64,000 nt of DNA from Frankia sp. RB7 (GTDB lineage Bacteria > Pseudomonadota > Alphaproteobacteria > Rhizobiales > Xanthobacteraceae): assembly GCA_030403585.1 (NCBI GenBank), contig JAUEPE010000001.1, forward strand, positions 1-64,000, read 5' to 3'. The notes under the pieces were generated by a model that had not been told where the DNA came from, ran no database searches, and was given only the letters and a program-made list of their open reading frames with translations. How positions within the stretch are numbered: position 1 is the first letter of the stretch; each line of letters starts with the position of its first letter. Shown here piece after piece: positions 17,582 to 28,240 of the stretch. The translations under genes and the position numbers were made by a program.

Positions 17582-19483
17582 CTAGCCGGCCGGTTTGAGC
17601 TTCACGAACATGTAGCGCGAATTGCCCCAGTTCGGCACTGGATTGGTGTAGGGATTGTCAGAGGTCGGAAATCCCGTCCAGTAGGTCTGGTCCATCGCGG
17701 TGAAGACGTTGTAGGCCATCAGCGGGATGGTCGGCATCTCCTTCACGGCGAGCTTGACGTAGTCCTTGCCGAGCTCGATCGATTTCGGATCGTCGAAGCC
17801 CACGCTGCGGATACTCTCGATGATCTTGTCCAGCGCGGGATTGGACCAGCGCTGCCAGTTGCGCAGCGGCTGGGATTTGCCCGGCTCCGCGACGAATTGG
17901 GAATGCCAGCTGTCGAGGAAATAAGACAAATCCGGGTGGCCACCCCAGGTCTCGACACTCCAGCCGATGAACGTGTCGAAATCGCCGGCCGCCCGTCGTG
18001 TCGGCAGCGTCCCCTGCGCTACATCGATCCGGGCGTCGATGCCGGCCTGTTTCCATAGTTGCACGATCATGGTGCCGGCGCGCGTCATCACCGGGCGCAG
18101 ATCGCCTTCCACCATGACGCGGACGGTGAAGGACTTGCCGTCCGGCGTGGTCCAGGCGCCGCCGCGCCTGGTGAAGCCGGCCCTCTCCAGCAGCTCCTGC
18201 GCAGCCTGCGGATCAACCTTCCACCACCCCATGCCGAACGCACGGGCGATCTCCGCGGGATCGGACGGGATCTGCTCACCCATCGATGGCCGCAGCATCT
18301 CGGCAATCTGCTTGCCCATGGTGGGATCGTACGGCTTGATCTTGTGCTTGCCGGTGTCGAGCTCAAACCCCTTGAGCCATTCTTCCATCGGCTGATGATA
18401 CGTTGCCGGATGGGCGCCGGTCGGCGGCACGCCGATCGCCGATATGGTGGCGGCGCCGCGGTAGGCCGCCATCGACACCGCCTTGATGTCGATCAGGAGC
18501 GCCAACGCCCATCTTACGTCGGGATTCTTGAACAGCTCGTTCTGAGTGTTGAAGATCACCGCTGGCAGCGTCGGATCGGGATGGCCATAGGGGAAACCCT
18601 TGAACCAGGCCCGGGTCGCCTTGCTTTGCTTGGCGAGCGCAAACATGCCCTCGGGCGTGAGGTCGTGAATCACGTCGAGCTGATGGTTGAGCTGGGCAAT
18701 GACCCGCTTGTCCGGAGGGCCGGGATCGATGTAGGCGAGATATTTCGGCCCGGGCTTGCCGTAGCGGGCGAGCGTGGTGCGCTGCCAGTCGTCGCGCAGT
18801 TGCCAGATGTACCATTTGCCGTCGGGATCGTAGCTGTGCAGCACGTAAGCGCCGAGCGAAACCGGCTTGTTGAAGTCGAACCTGGCCGGATCTTCCACCT
18901 TCTCGAAGACATGCTTGGGCAGGATCCACACCGCCCCCCAGCGCACCGTGAAGTTGGCGTGGAAGCGCGAGTTGGGCTTCTTGAGCTTGAACACCACCGT
19001 AGAGGGATCCGGCGCGTCGACGGATTCCACGTTGCTCGCCAATACCGCGCTGAAGCGCATCCCTGGATTCTTGATCTGCGTGGTCACGGTCGAGACGACA
19101 TCATCGGCGGTGAATTCGACACCGTCGCTCCAGAAGATCCCCTTGCGCAGCTTCACGGTCATCTCGGTGAAATCGGCATTGTATTGCGGCTTGTCGGCGG
19201 CCAGTGAGTTGTCCCAGACGCCGTCGAGCCCGCTTTCGGGATCGATGTACCAGAGCGTATCGAGGGCTGCCTGCTGCAATCCGTTCGACTGCGAGCCGGC
19301 ATTGATGGCCCAGATGTTGAACCATCCGGCGTTCTTGACGGTCCCTTCCGGGTTTTCCAGGATCAGCAATTCCTTCCTTGGGATGTTTTGCGGAATGCCT
19401 TGCGCATAACCCGAAGTCGCCAATGGGATCAGCAGCGGCATGAGAGCGCACGCAACCAGCAGAAGTGCACGAATGCAGCGCAT
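17582..19483 (-). CDS. Solute-binding protein of an oligopeptide-type ABC importer (SBP family 5)
   Basis: About 633 aa, longer than most peptide-binding proteins of about 530. It begins with a signal peptide (hydrophobic core in LLLVACALMPLLIPLA, cleavage probably after GYAQG or nearby). The body carries family-5 blocks such as FTADDVVSTV, LKKPNSRFHANF and LGAYVLHSYDPDGKW. Two ATGs are adjacent at 19486 and 19483; GGAGG gives a better spacing to 19483. Related Opp-family proteins in rhizobia bind oligosaccharides (for example AgpA for alpha-galactosides). With the GH51 enzyme in the operon, arabinose-containing oligosaccharides are the best guess for the ligand. Confidence 0.88.
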   Translation of the reverse strand: MRCIRALLLVACALMPLLIPLATSGYAQGIPQNIPRKELLILENPEGTVKNAGWFNIWAINAGSQSNGLQQAALDTLWYIDPESGLDGVWDNSLAADKPQYNADFTEMTVKLRKGIFWSDGVEFTADDVVSTVTTQIKNPGMRFSAVLASNVESVDAPDPSTVVFKLKKPNSRFHANFTVRWGAVWILPKHVFEKVEDPARFDFNKPVSLGAYVLHSYDPDGKWYIWQLRDDWQRTTLARYGKPGPKYLAYIDPGPPDKRVIAQLNHQLDVIHDLTPEGMFALAKQSKATRAWFKGFPYGHPDPTLPAVIFNTQNELFKNPDVRWALALLIDIKAVSMAAYRGAATISAIGVPPTGAHPATYHQPMEEWLKGFELDTGKHKIKPYDPTMGKQIAEMLRPSMGEQIPSDPAEIARAFGMGWWKVDPQAAQELLERAGFTRRGGAWTTPDGKSFTVRVMVEGDLRPVMTRAGTMIVQLWKQAGIDARIDVAQGTLPTRRAAGDFDTFIGWSVETWGGHPDLSYFLDSWHSQFVAEPGKSQPLRNWQRWSNPALDKIIESIRSVGFDDPKSIELGKDYVKLAVKEMPTIPLMAYNVFTAMDQTYWTGFPTSDNPYTNPVPNWGNSRYMFVKLKPAG

Positions 19484-19809
19484 CATTTCCTCCCTGGTGC
19501 AGTTTGTCTCCACACTTGTGCGAGGCATGCTAGAGGCGTCAAAAACGAGGGACAATAGAAATCTTGGCCGAGACCGTAGAGCCGGTGGCAGTACCCCGAC
19601 CCGGGAATTGCCTAGCCCGCGAGGTCGCGTTTTACCGCGCGGAACTGCGTCATTGGCACCCCACCGGGCTGATCGGGCCGTGATTCAAGCAATGAAGGAA
19701 AGGCGGCCAGAGGTTCGGCATGCCCTGCACGTCGATTGTCCTTCAGGCCAAACGAGATGGCGATGTCGACCAGCCCGTGATCCCTGCCTACGGTCGGGAG
19801 GAGCCTCCG
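19484..19809. other. Intergenic region between aldolase and importer genes; no gene seen
   Basis: No convincing coding frame. It should contain the importer promoter, but no clear -35/-10 pair or palindrome was picked out. Confidence 0.4.
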
Positions 19810-20592
19810 TCATCGCTTTCCGATGTGCCTCTTCTCGATTCGCTGCCGTGCCGCCGCCTTCGCAGCACGCGCCTTTGCCGGCTTTGGATTCGACTTGACG
19901 TTGGATTTAAGCTTCGGCTTAAGCTTGGGCTTGGCCTCGGGCTGCTGCAATCCGTAGGTCGAAAATCCTTTCGCCGTGTCTGCAATCTCCGCCTCGCCGA
20001 GAATATGCGGCGCGCCGAGTGCGAGCGAGAGATAATACTGCCGCGCGATGGTCTCGAGTTCGACCGCCAGCCACACCGCTTTATCCAAATTGGCTCCAAC
20101 CGCGAGCATGCCGTGATTGGCGAGCAGGCAGCCGTTGCGGCCTTCGAGCGCTTGCATGGCGAGCTCGGATAGTTCCGCCGTACCGTAACGTGCATAGCCG
20201 GCGCAGCGGATGTCGTTGCCGCCGAACGCCGCCATCATGTAATGGCAGGCGGGAATCGGCTTATGCGCGATCGCAAGCACGGTGGCGTAGGTCGAGTGCG
20301 TGTGCACGACACCGCCGACATCGGGCCGGCCACGCATGATGTCGAGATGAAAGCGCCATTCGGTGGAAGGCTGGAGCGGTCCTTCCCAGGAGCCGTATTC
20401 GCCTTCGAGCGGCATCGCCGCGATCATCTCCGGCTTCATCGCATCATAGGGCGTCGCAGACGGCGTGATCAGCATCCGGTCCATGTAGCGGGCGGAGATA
20501 TTCCCTGACGTCCCCTGGTTCAGACCCGAGGCATTCATCCACCGGCACTTGGCGATGATCGCTTCACGTAATTGTCGCTCCTCACGGGTCAT
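19810..20592 (-). CDS. Class II aldolase/adducin-family protein (FucA/AraD-like)
   Basis: About 260 aa. The class II aldolase fold is shown by the N-terminal NQGTSGNISAR, the zinc-ligand motif VVHTHSTYATVL and the later LANHGMLAVG. Family members split fuculose-1-phosphate or epimerise ribulose-5-phosphate; which reaction applies here is not evident. After about residue 215 the protein ends in a Lys/Pro/Ala-rich basic tail of about 45 residues that is not part of the fold. The ATG at 20592 (MTREERQ) follows an AAGGTG; the longer open frame is rejected for lack of similarity. It lies upstream of the arabinoside importer on the same strand, 326 bp away, so a role in pentose breakdown is possible. 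Confidence 0.85.
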   Translation of the reverse strand: MTREERQLREAIIAKCRWMNASGLNQGTSGNISARYMDRMLITPSATPYDAMKPEMIAAMPLEGEYGSWEGPLQPSTEWRFHLDIMRGRPDVGGVVHTHSTYATVLAIAHKPIPACHYMMAAFGGNDIRCAGYARYGTAELSELAMQALEGRNGCLLANHGMLAVGANLDKAVWLAVELETIARQYYLSLALGAPHILGEAEIADTAKGFSTYGLQQPEAKPKLKPKLKSNVKSNPKPAKARAAKAAARQRIEKRHIGKR

Positions 20593-20833
20593 GTCAAAAC
20601 ACCTTTCGTCTTCAGCAAGGGTTGAGCGGCGGCTCGCCCTGCCGTTGCGATGTCGATGCAGCACTGCGGGTCTTCGGCACAGCGATCGACGTCAACGGCG
20701 GAATGCCAATCTATTGAGGATCAGATCCTGCAGGACTTCAAGTCCGGTGCCCCGGCCTCCGCGCAGGCAGCGACGCGCTGATATCGATTCCCTTTGAAGG
20801 AACCTCACCCGTGTTGCGGAATGAGGGCGCTCG

Positions 20834-21265
20834 TCAGCGTGGCACGACAGCCGTCGCTTCGATCTCGAGGCGCGCGGAAGACTCGACAAGACGCACGACC
20901 TGCACGAGCGCCATGCTCGGGTAGTGCGTACCGATCACGTCCCGATAAGCCTTGCCGAGCGCCTTGAGATTGGACACGTATTCGTCCATGTCCACGACAT
21001 ACCAGGTCAGACGCACCAGATGTTCGGGTCTCGCACCGCCCTCCGCCAGGATCGCGACGATGTTTTCCAGCGCCAGCCGGACCTGCGCGACAAACCCGTC
21101 GGCAAATCGCCCCGTTACGTCCCAGCCGACGACACCACCCGTCACGACAAGGCGTCCTTCGGCCATGATCCCGTTGGAATAGCCCTTCGGCTGCGGCCAG
21201 CCGCTGGGCTGAAGCACCTGCAAACCGCTGGTCGCGCCGGCTTCCGGCTTTCTCATCGTGCTCAT
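20834..21265 (-). CDS. RidA (YjgF/YER057c/UK114) family protein
   Basis: A 143-aa small enamine/imine deaminase-like protein. Typical features are the N-terminal YSNGIMAEGRLVVTGG, the QVRLALENIVAILAEGG helix, and the end with ARLEIEATAVVPR. The strictly conserved Arg of catalytic RidA is not obvious in the usual place, so it may belong to a non-deaminase subgroup. It follows the acyl-CoA dehydrogenase gene by 18 bp and is co-transcribed with it. In catabolic operons such proteins often handle reactive intermediates. Confidence 0.85.
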   Translation of the reverse strand: MSTMRKPEAGATSGLQVLQPSGWPQPKGYSNGIMAEGRLVVTGGVVGWDVTGRFADGFVAQVRLALENIVAILAEGGARPEHLVRLTWYVVDMDEYVSNLKALGKAYRDVIGTHYPSMALVQVVRLVESSARLEIEATAVVPR

Positions 21266-21283
21266 GCGGAATTCCCAGCCCTC

Positions 21284-22462
<1,179 letters not shown>

Positions 22463-22815
22463 CTGATCCCCCTTCCGCTCACTGCGCGGCCGGCTGGGCC
22501 GCCGCCGATACAGACTATGCGCATGACCCCCTCGCTTTCGCGGGGGCACACCATGTGTCGAACCTTCGCCTATTATTTTAAGCCTAAAATATTTCGCTAG
22601 TGCGAGCCTTGTCAAGGTGGGTTCTGCAAAGACTACGGTAACGGGTTCGGCGCCCCGGCGTCGATCTTGAGATACAGTGCAAATTCGATACAGAGCAGCG
22701 CCAGTTCCGGGACGCTCGCGCGCAGCCTTGAATTTACTTTTGGCACGAACTATCTTGCTATCGACAATGAGAGCTGCGCCAGCTTTCAACAAGCTACGAA
22801 GCCCGGGAGATTCGA
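22463..22815. other. Divergent regulatory region between acyl-CoA dehydrogenase and MarR genes
   Basis: No gene. It contains the 18-bp palindrome at 22574-22591, about 110 bp upstream of the dehydrogenase start and within reach of both divergent promoters. Confidence 0.5.
22574..22591. promoter_or_regulatory. Candidate MarR operator, box 1
   Basis: TATTTTAAGCCTAAAATA is a nearly perfect palindrome (8 of 9 positions in each half). It matches 30929-30946 (minus strand) at 15 of 18 positions and 30738-30755 at 14 of 18. All three lie in promoter regions of the same catabolic neighbourhood. Confidence 0.6.
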
Positions 22816-23322
22816 TTGGCACTCGCGAAAGAGTCCACGCCTGTATCAGCCAGGAATGGGGCGGATCAGGAGGCCGAGTACAGGGCTCAAACGCGCGTTT
22901 GGCTCCGGCTGCTCGCCTGCACGACCCTGATCGAAGGAGAGCTACGGCGCCGGTTTCGCGATGAGTTCGACTTCACGATGCCCCGCTTCGATGTTCTGGC
23001 TCAGCTCGACCGCGAACCGAGCGGGCTTGTGCTGGGAGAGCTGCCCAAGCGCCTGATGGTTTCGGCCGGGAACCTCACGCCGATCGTGGACCGCCTGGTC
23101 GCGGACGGATACATCACCCGCACACCGTCGAACCTCGACCGCCGCGTGCAGATTGTCTGCATGACGGTCGAAGGCCGCAAGACCTTCAGGCGAATGGCCA
23201 AGAGCCACGGCGCATGGCTTGCCGAGTTGCTGGCGGATTTCCCCGCAGACCGGTTCGACGGCTTGATCGGCGAGCTCGACGAGCTCAAGGGCGCTGTCAG
23301 GGACGCTCTGCAAAAACCCTGA
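22816..23322 (+). CDS. MarR-family transcriptional regulator
   Basis: A 168-aa winged-helix regulator. The DNA-binding part runs about 60-130: [20 protein letters not shown], then a recognition helix in [20 protein letters not shown], then the wing [16 protein letters not shown]. MarR proteins usually repress and are released by an aromatic or CoA-linked ligand. The start is a TTG at 22816 with GGGAG six bases upstream; no in-frame ATG precedes the domain. It is divergent from the acyl-CoA dehydrogenase operon, and its likely sites are the three palindromes at 22574, 30738 and 30929 (inference). Confidence 0.88.
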   Translation: MALAKESTPVSARNGADQEAEYRAQTRVWLRLLACTTLIEGELRRRFRDEFDFTMPRFDVLAQLDREPSGLVLGELPKRLMVSAGNLTPIVDRLVADGYITRTPSNLDRRVQIVCMTVEGRKTFRRMAKSHGAWLAELLADFPADRFDGLIGELDELKGAVRDALQKP

Positions 23323-23334
23323 GCAGCGCAACTG

Positions 23335-24951
23335 TCAGCGTCGCACCTTCACTCCGGCCGCCTCGCGATCCCATGTATCCGCAGTGACGCCCGCGTCGCG
23401 CAGAACGCCCTTCTTGATCTTGCCGTTCTCCGTCAGCGGCATCTGGCTCAAAATCCGCACGTAGCGCGGGATAGCGAAATAAGCGATCTGTCCTTCGCAA
23501 TGCCTGACGATGTCGAGCGGCTCCAGCGATTGGCCCGGTTCCAGCAGGATCGCCGCCGCAACCTCGTCCTCTCCCAGTTCCGACGGCAGCGGGTAGATCG
23601 CGCAAGCGGCGACCGCCGGATGGGACTGGATGGTCTGCTCGACCTCCCAGGAGGATACGTTCTCGCCACGCCTGCGGATCGAATCCTTCATGCGGTCGAT
23701 GAAACGATAGTGTCCGTCAGGATCCCGAACCACACGATCGCCCGAGTGAAACCACAGATTTCGCCAGGCCTCGACCGTCTTCTCAGGCATGCCAAAGTAG
23801 CCGGAGGCGAAAGCAAACGGTTCACTCGCTCGAAGCACGAGCTCGCCGGCCTGTCCGTCAGGTAGCGCTGAATCATTGTCGTCGACGATCCTCGCCTCGA
23901 TGCCTTCGGCCAGATGGCCCATCGTTCCCGGACGATCCGACGGAATCGTGCCGGAGAACACGAAGTTCGTTTCGGTCGACCCGTAGCCGTCGACCAGCGG
24001 TACGCCAAAGCGTTCGCGGAACGGACCGTGGATCTGCGGCGGCACGCCGCCGCCGAGCGCAACGCGAAGGCGATGCGTTGAATCGTCTGCGCTCTTCGGT
24101 TGCGCCAGAAGCATCGACGCCATCGCACCGAGCAGATAGCCGACCGTCGCATTGTGCCGCCCCGCGGCGGCCCAAAAGCCGGAGGCGGAGAATTTTGGCT
24201 CCAGCACGTAAGTGCATCCGTTCAGGAGCGCCTGATAGAACGCATTCAGCGCATTGGTGTGGAACAGGGGCAGCGTCGTGAACAGCACATCGCCCTCGCG
24301 AATTCCGAGCGCACGCGCCGAATAGATGCCCCACCAGAACAGTTGCGCCTGCGGACAACACACACCCTTTGCAGGCCCGGTAGTGCCTGATGTGTAGAGA
24401 ATCGCAACGGTATCGCCGGGGCGGACGGCGCCCGCCGGGGCCGCGGCTCCGAGAGCCGGCAAGGGTAACGCGGAAAGCCTGGCATCGATTTCCCCGGCGG
24501 CAGCTCCGATGATCCAGGTCCGAGGCGGCAGCTCGACACCCGTCTCGACACTCTCGATCGCGCTCGCGAACTGAGCCTCGATGACAAGGAGCGCGGGACG
24601 CGAGTTGCGGAAAATATGGGAGAGCTGGAAGCCACGCAGCGCGGTATTGATCGGGACTGCGATGGCGCCGAGCCACGCACAGCCGAGATAGACCTGTAGG
24701 AACTCCGGACGGTTCGAACACATCAGCGCGACGCGATCGCCCGGCTTGACTCCGGCATCGACGAGCGTCTGCGCCGACGCGGCCGCGATCACCGCGGCCT
24801 GCGCAAAGGTCCAGCGCGTCTCACCCGCGACCAGCAGGATGCGCTCACCGTAGCGTTCCGCCTGCCGCGCGAGGATGGTGGATAGAATGCGGTCCGACGG
24901 CGGAAACGACGTGACAGCACGCGTCCAGGCCTGCACCTCGTTGTGCGTCAC
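23335..24951 (-). CDS. AMP-forming acyl/aryl-CoA ligase
   Basis: A 538-aa member of the ANL superfamily that activates a carboxylic acid with ATP and CoA. The P-loop YTSGTTGPAKG lies at about 186-196, GYGSTETN is the A5 motif, HSGDRV and FIDRMKDSIRRRGENVSS the A7-A8 hinge, and the catalytic Lys sits in TENGKIKKG. It most resembles the CaiC-like branch. The start is a GTG at 24951, preceded by GGGAG and 15 bp after the solute-binding protein stop. It is the last gene of a seven-gene operon, so it probably activates the acid taken up by the neighbouring LIV system. Confidence 0.9.
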   Translation of the reverse strand: MTHNEVQAWTRAVTSFPPSDRILSTILARQAERYGERILLVAGETRWTFAQAAVIAAASAQTLVDAGVKPGDRVALMCSNRPEFLQVYLGCAWLGAIAVPINTALRGFQLSHIFRNSRPALLVIEAQFASAIESVETGVELPPRTWIIGAAAGEIDARLSALPLPALGAAAPAGAVRPGDTVAILYTSGTTGPAKGVCCPQAQLFWWGIYSARALGIREGDVLFTTLPLFHTNALNAFYQALLNGCTYVLEPKFSASGFWAAAGRHNATVGYLLGAMASMLLAQPKSADDSTHRLRVALGGGVPPQIHGPFRERFGVPLVDGYGSTETNFVFSGTIPSDRPGTMGHLAEGIEARIVDDNDSALPDGQAGELVLRASEPFAFASGYFGMPEKTVEAWRNLWFHSGDRVVRDPDGHYRFIDRMKDSIRRRGENVSSWEVEQTIQSHPAVAACAIYPLPSELGEDEVAAAILLEPGQSLEPLDIVRHCEGQIAYFAIPRYVRILSQMPLTENGKIKKGVLRDAGVTADTWDREAAGVKVRR

Positions 24952-24966
24952 GACCGTGCTCCCGCC

Positions 24967-26124
24967 TCAGGGCAACAGCTTGTATTTGCCGTCCTCGATC
25001 TGGACCATGATGCGCGAGCGCTCGTCGACGCCATGCCGATCCGCCGGCGTATAGGTGTAGACGCCCTGCGTTCCGACGACCTCCTTGGTCGTGAACAGCG
25101 CCTGACGAAGCGCGGTGCGGAATTCCGGCGAGCCGGGCTTGGCGCCGGTTGCCATCGCGCGCTTGGCAGCATCGGCGAACACCAGCCAGCCGTCGAAGGA
25201 ATAGGACGAGAAAGAATCCGTCGGCACCTCGCCGTTCGCCTTCTCGAAGGCCGCACGGAAATCCAGGGCCACCTTCTGAATCGGATTGCTGGCCGGAAGC
25301 TGCTCCGCCGCGGTCACGGGTCCAGTTGGGCAGATGATGCCGTTGGCGGCCTTGCCGGCCAGACGAAGAAAATCGGCGCTGATCAGCCCGTGGTTGCCGT
25401 ACAGCGGCCCCTTATATCCGCGCTCGGACAAGGCGATGACCGGCAACGCGCCGGGCGTCCCGGTGCCGCCGAGCATGATCGCGTCGGGACGTGCAGCGAG
25501 CGCGCGCAGCACCTGGGCCGTGACCGAGGAGTCCGATCTGGCGTAGCGTTCGTTGGCAATGACCTTGATGTCGGCGGTCTTCGCACTTTGCTCGAGCGAA
25601 TTGTACATGAGGTCGCCGAACGCATCGGAGAAGCCGATGAACGCGACGCTCTTCAGCCCTTTCGCCTTCATGTTGTCGACGATGCCTTGCACCAGAAGCG
25701 GCGTTGGTTGCGGCGTCTGGACGACCCAGGGGCCGCCGTCGCCTGGCGGCACCGGCGCGATCGGCGACACCGCGATCATTGGAATCTTCATCTCGATGGC
25801 CGCCGTCGCCATCGCGAGCGTCTGGGGGGCGCCGGACGTGCCGATGAGGACATCGACCTTCTCCTGCTCGACGAGCTTGCGGGCGTTGCGCGCAGACGCC
25901 GTCGGATCGGAGCCGTCATCAAGCTGGATGACCCGAATCTTCTCGCCGCCGATCTCGCCGATATAGGCTTGGCCCGCCGCGATCCCCTTCGCGTTCGGAA
26001 TTCCGATCGAGGACACCGGCCCGCTGAGGCCAGTGACAAAGCCGACGAGGATCTCGGCCTGCGCAAGCTGCGGGACGGCGAGAAGCAATGCAGTGGAGAC
26101 CAGCAGGGTCTTGACCAAGTTCAT
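24967..26124 (-). CDS. LIV-type solute-binding protein of an ABC importer
   Basis: A 385-aa periplasmic protein of the Leu/Ile/Val-binding family. It has a signal peptide (MNLVKTLLVSTALLLAV..., cleavage after QLAQA) and the family N-terminal lobe (VGFVTGLSGPVSSIG). It is a paralogue of the protein at 31305-32453: both share the IQLDDGSDP, RNARKLVE, MIAVSPI and ERYAR blocks. The operon has no permease or ATPase of its own, so it presumably serves the divergent LIV transporter as an alternative receptor. The ligand is unknown, probably an aromatic or acyl acid. Confidence 0.9.
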   Translation of the reverse strand: MNLVKTLLVSTALLLAVPQLAQAEILVGFVTGLSGPVSSIGIPNAKGIAAGQAYIGEIGGEKIRVIQLDDGSDPTASARNARKLVEQEKVDVLIGTSGAPQTLAMATAAIEMKIPMIAVSPIAPVPPGDGGPWVVQTPQPTPLLVQGIVDNMKAKGLKSVAFIGFSDAFGDLMYNSLEQSAKTADIKVIANERYARSDSSVTAQVLRALAARPDAIMLGGTGTPGALPVIALSERGYKGPLYGNHGLISADFLRLAGKAANGIICPTGPVTAAEQLPASNPIQKVALDFRAAFEKANGEVPTDSFSSYSFDGWLVFADAAKRAMATGAKPGSPEFRTALRQALFTTKEVVGTQGVYTYTPADRHGVDERSRIMVQIEDGKYKLLP

Positions 26125-26181
26125 GGCACCTGTCTTTCGCGAATATTTCTTGTTCTGATTGGCAAGCGCCGTGGACTCGGT

Positions 26182-26964
26182 TCAGGTTGACGAAACCAGC
26201 GCAATGACGCGAAGCGGACTGCCGGAGCCGTTCTGAATCTTCAACGGCGAAGCCACGATGATGGCGCCAGTGGCCGGAAGCTGATCCAGGTTGCACAGGC
26301 ATTGCAGGCCGTAGCGGCCCGCTCCGTGCAGGAAGTGATGCGCCGGATAAGGCGGCTCGAAATGCCCGGCCTGCCCCGCATCCGTACCGATGGTCTCGTT
26401 GCCGAACCCGATGACGCCGCGCTCCTCGACCAGCCACTTCATCACGGCCGGGTTCGGGCCCGGCGTGTGCGCGCCGTCATCCCTGAGATTGGCGTAGTCG
26501 CGCCAACCCTTCTTCGACCAGTCGGTCCGCAGCAGCACCCAGTTCCGCTCCGGGATCCGGCCGTGCTTTGCTTCCCAGGCTTCGACGAGTGGCACTGTCA
26601 GCAAGAAGTCGGGATCCTGGGCCGCCTGCGCCGAGCAGTCGATGACACAGGCCGGCGCGATCATGTCCTTGGCCGGCATGGTGTCGACGGCATTGTTCGG
26701 CAGGTTCTTGCCGGTGAACCAGTGGATCGGCGCATCGAAATGCGTGCCAGTATGTTCGCCGAACGTGACATTGTTCCAGTACCAAGCCGGGCCACGACCA
26801 TCGTATCGTGAGATTTCCTGGATGCGGACCGGCGCGGCCTGGCCGAACTCCGGTGGCAGCACGATGACCGGAAAGTCCGGACTGAGCGTGAAGGTCAGAT
26901 CGACGACGCGCACCGCGCCGGAAGAAATCGCGCCCGCCAGCTCCAGGAGATTGTTGCTTTGCAT
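26182..26964 (-). CDS. Cyclase-family metal-dependent hydrolase (kynurenine-formamidase fold)
   Basis: About 260 aa. The family metal site is complete: HTGTHFDAPIHW gives His71, His75, Asp77 and His81. Related enzymes hydrolyse N-formylkynurenine, isatin or other cyclic amides or esters. The ATG at 26964 has GGAGG eight bases upstream; a second ATG at 26997 would add eleven residues of no resemblance. It sits inside the CoA-ligase/thiolase-like operon, overlapping no gene. The substrate is unresolved; isatin hydrolases share this motif, which would fit indole-type chemistry but is only a possibility. Confidence 0.85.
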   Translation of the reverse strand: MQSNNLLELAGAISSGAVRVVDLTFTLSPDFPVIVLPPEFGQAAPVRIQEISRYDGRGPAWYWNNVTFGEHTGTHFDAPIHWFTGKNLPNNAVDTMPAKDMIAPACVIDCSAQAAQDPDFLLTVPLVEAWEAKHGRIPERNWVLLRTDWSKKGWRDYANLRDDGAHTPGPNPAVMKWLVEERGVIGFGNETIGTDAGQAGHFEPPYPAHHFLHGAGRYGLQCLCNLDQLPATGAIIVASPLKIQNGSGSPLRVIALVSST

Positions 26965-26998
26965 CGTCACGTCCTCCGGCTTGGTTGAATTCTGCATC

Positions 26999-28240
26999 TC
27001 ACCTGTCGAGCTCACGTTCGAGCGCTTTCGGATTGGCCGCGAGACGTTGCCGGATCTCTTCGGCGACATCTCCGACATACATCTCCTCGAGCCCGCCCTT
27101 AAGCCCCGATACGATCGCCTGCGCGATGGCGCGCGGCGCGACCTTCGGCGGCGGCACGGTCTGGAACCACTCGGTGTCGACAGGTCCAGTGAATAGATTC
27201 ATCACCCTGACGCCGCCGGGCCTGAGCTCGGCGCGAAGGCAGTGCGAGAGCGACAGGCACGCCGCCTGCGAGGCCGAGTAGGTGCCAAAGCCGGGCCAGC
27301 TCGCCAGCGCATAAACCGAGAGAATGTTGACCCAGGCGGCACTGTTGTTGACGCCGTCGGCGCCGCGCATCCGCATGGCCGGTCCAAACGCCTGCGCGAG
27401 GTTGATGAAGCCGAGATAGGCCTGGTCGATCTCGTCGCGTGCGATGCTCGTGCCCCTGCGGTCGAGCAGGCCGCCGGGCCGGACATATTCCGTCGTATTG
27501 ACGAGGATATCGACCTTGCCGCCGATGTCAGCCGCGAGATCTGTGGCCGATTTTTCGTCGGCCGCGTCAAGCGTCACGATCTCGATCCCGTCCTGACCGC
27601 GCAGCAACTGCTCTCCGGCGAACGGCCGCCACGGTTCGGCAATGCCGACGAACACCGTTTTGGCGCCTGCGGCCTTCAAGGCGGCGACGGCTTCCTGGCC
27701 GATCACGCTGCGGCCGTTGGTCACGAGCACGCGCCGGAATTTTGGATCGGCCGTCATTTCCCGCCACTGCTTGTCGTCTGCCATGTTGGGTGTCTCCCCC
27801 TCGGGATGGGCAAAGGCCACCGCCTGACCGCTCTTGTCGAGTTGAAACGACATGCGGACGGCTGCGCCCTCCGCGCAGTCGGCATGGAGATGGGTCACAA
27901 TCGTAGGACCGCAATCCATCTTGACGAGGCCGATACGCCACGGCGCCCGTTCGCGGAAATAGACGTCGCTCGGCACGCGCGCTGTCGTCTCGGCGAGCAG
28001 CGTGCCCCGGCGCGGCGCATCGACGAAGGCGAGGCCGTCCGACAGGCAGGACGGGCATGCCTCCCGCGCGGGATAAGCAAAGGCGCCGCAAGCCTTGCAG
28101 CGTTGCAGCATGAAGCGGCCTTCGGCTGCCGCCCGTGTAAACCCGTGCGACGTCCTGCTGCGCGGTCGCGGTGGCGAGGCGGGCAGCCGCGTTCGCAGCA
28201 GCGGATTCTTGCGCCGGGGCGGTTTGATCGGCTCGATCAT
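26999..28240 (-). CDS. Fusion of a DUF35 zinc-ribbon/OB-fold domain with a short-chain dehydrogenase-like domain
   Basis: A 413-aa two-part protein. Residues about 33-150 are a DUF35-type acyl-CoA-associated OB fold with a rubredoxin-like ribbon (Cys48, Cys51, Cys62, Cys65). Residues about 165-400 are an SDR fold. The cofactor loop is degenerate (TNGRSVIG rather than TGGxxGIG), and the active-site motif reads Tyr321-Ser-Ala-Ser-Gln325, so the catalytic Lys is missing while Ser308 and Tyr321 remain. DUF35 proteins normally pair with a thiolase-like partner, which here is encoded directly upstream with a four-base overlap. Redox activity of the SDR half is doubtful. Confidence 0.85.
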   Translation of the reverse strand: MIEPIKPPRRKNPLLRTRLPASPPRPRSRTSHGFTRAAAEGRFMLQRCKACGAFAYPAREACPSCLSDGLAFVDAPRRGTLLAETTARVPSDVYFRERAPWRIGLVKMDCGPTIVTHLHADCAEGAAVRMSFQLDKSGQAVAFAHPEGETPNMADDKQWREMTADPKFRRVLVTNGRSVIGQEAVAALKAAGAKTVFVGIAEPWRPFAGEQLLRGQDGIEIVTLDAADEKSATDLAADIGGKVDILVNTTEYVRPGGLLDRRGTSIARDEIDQAYLGFINLAQAFGPAMRMRGADGVNNSAAWVNILSVYALASWPGFGTYSASQAACLSLSHCLRAELRPGGVRVMNLFTGPVDTEWFQTVPPPKVAPRAIAQAIVSGLKGGLEEMYVGDVAEEIRQRLAANPKALERELDR

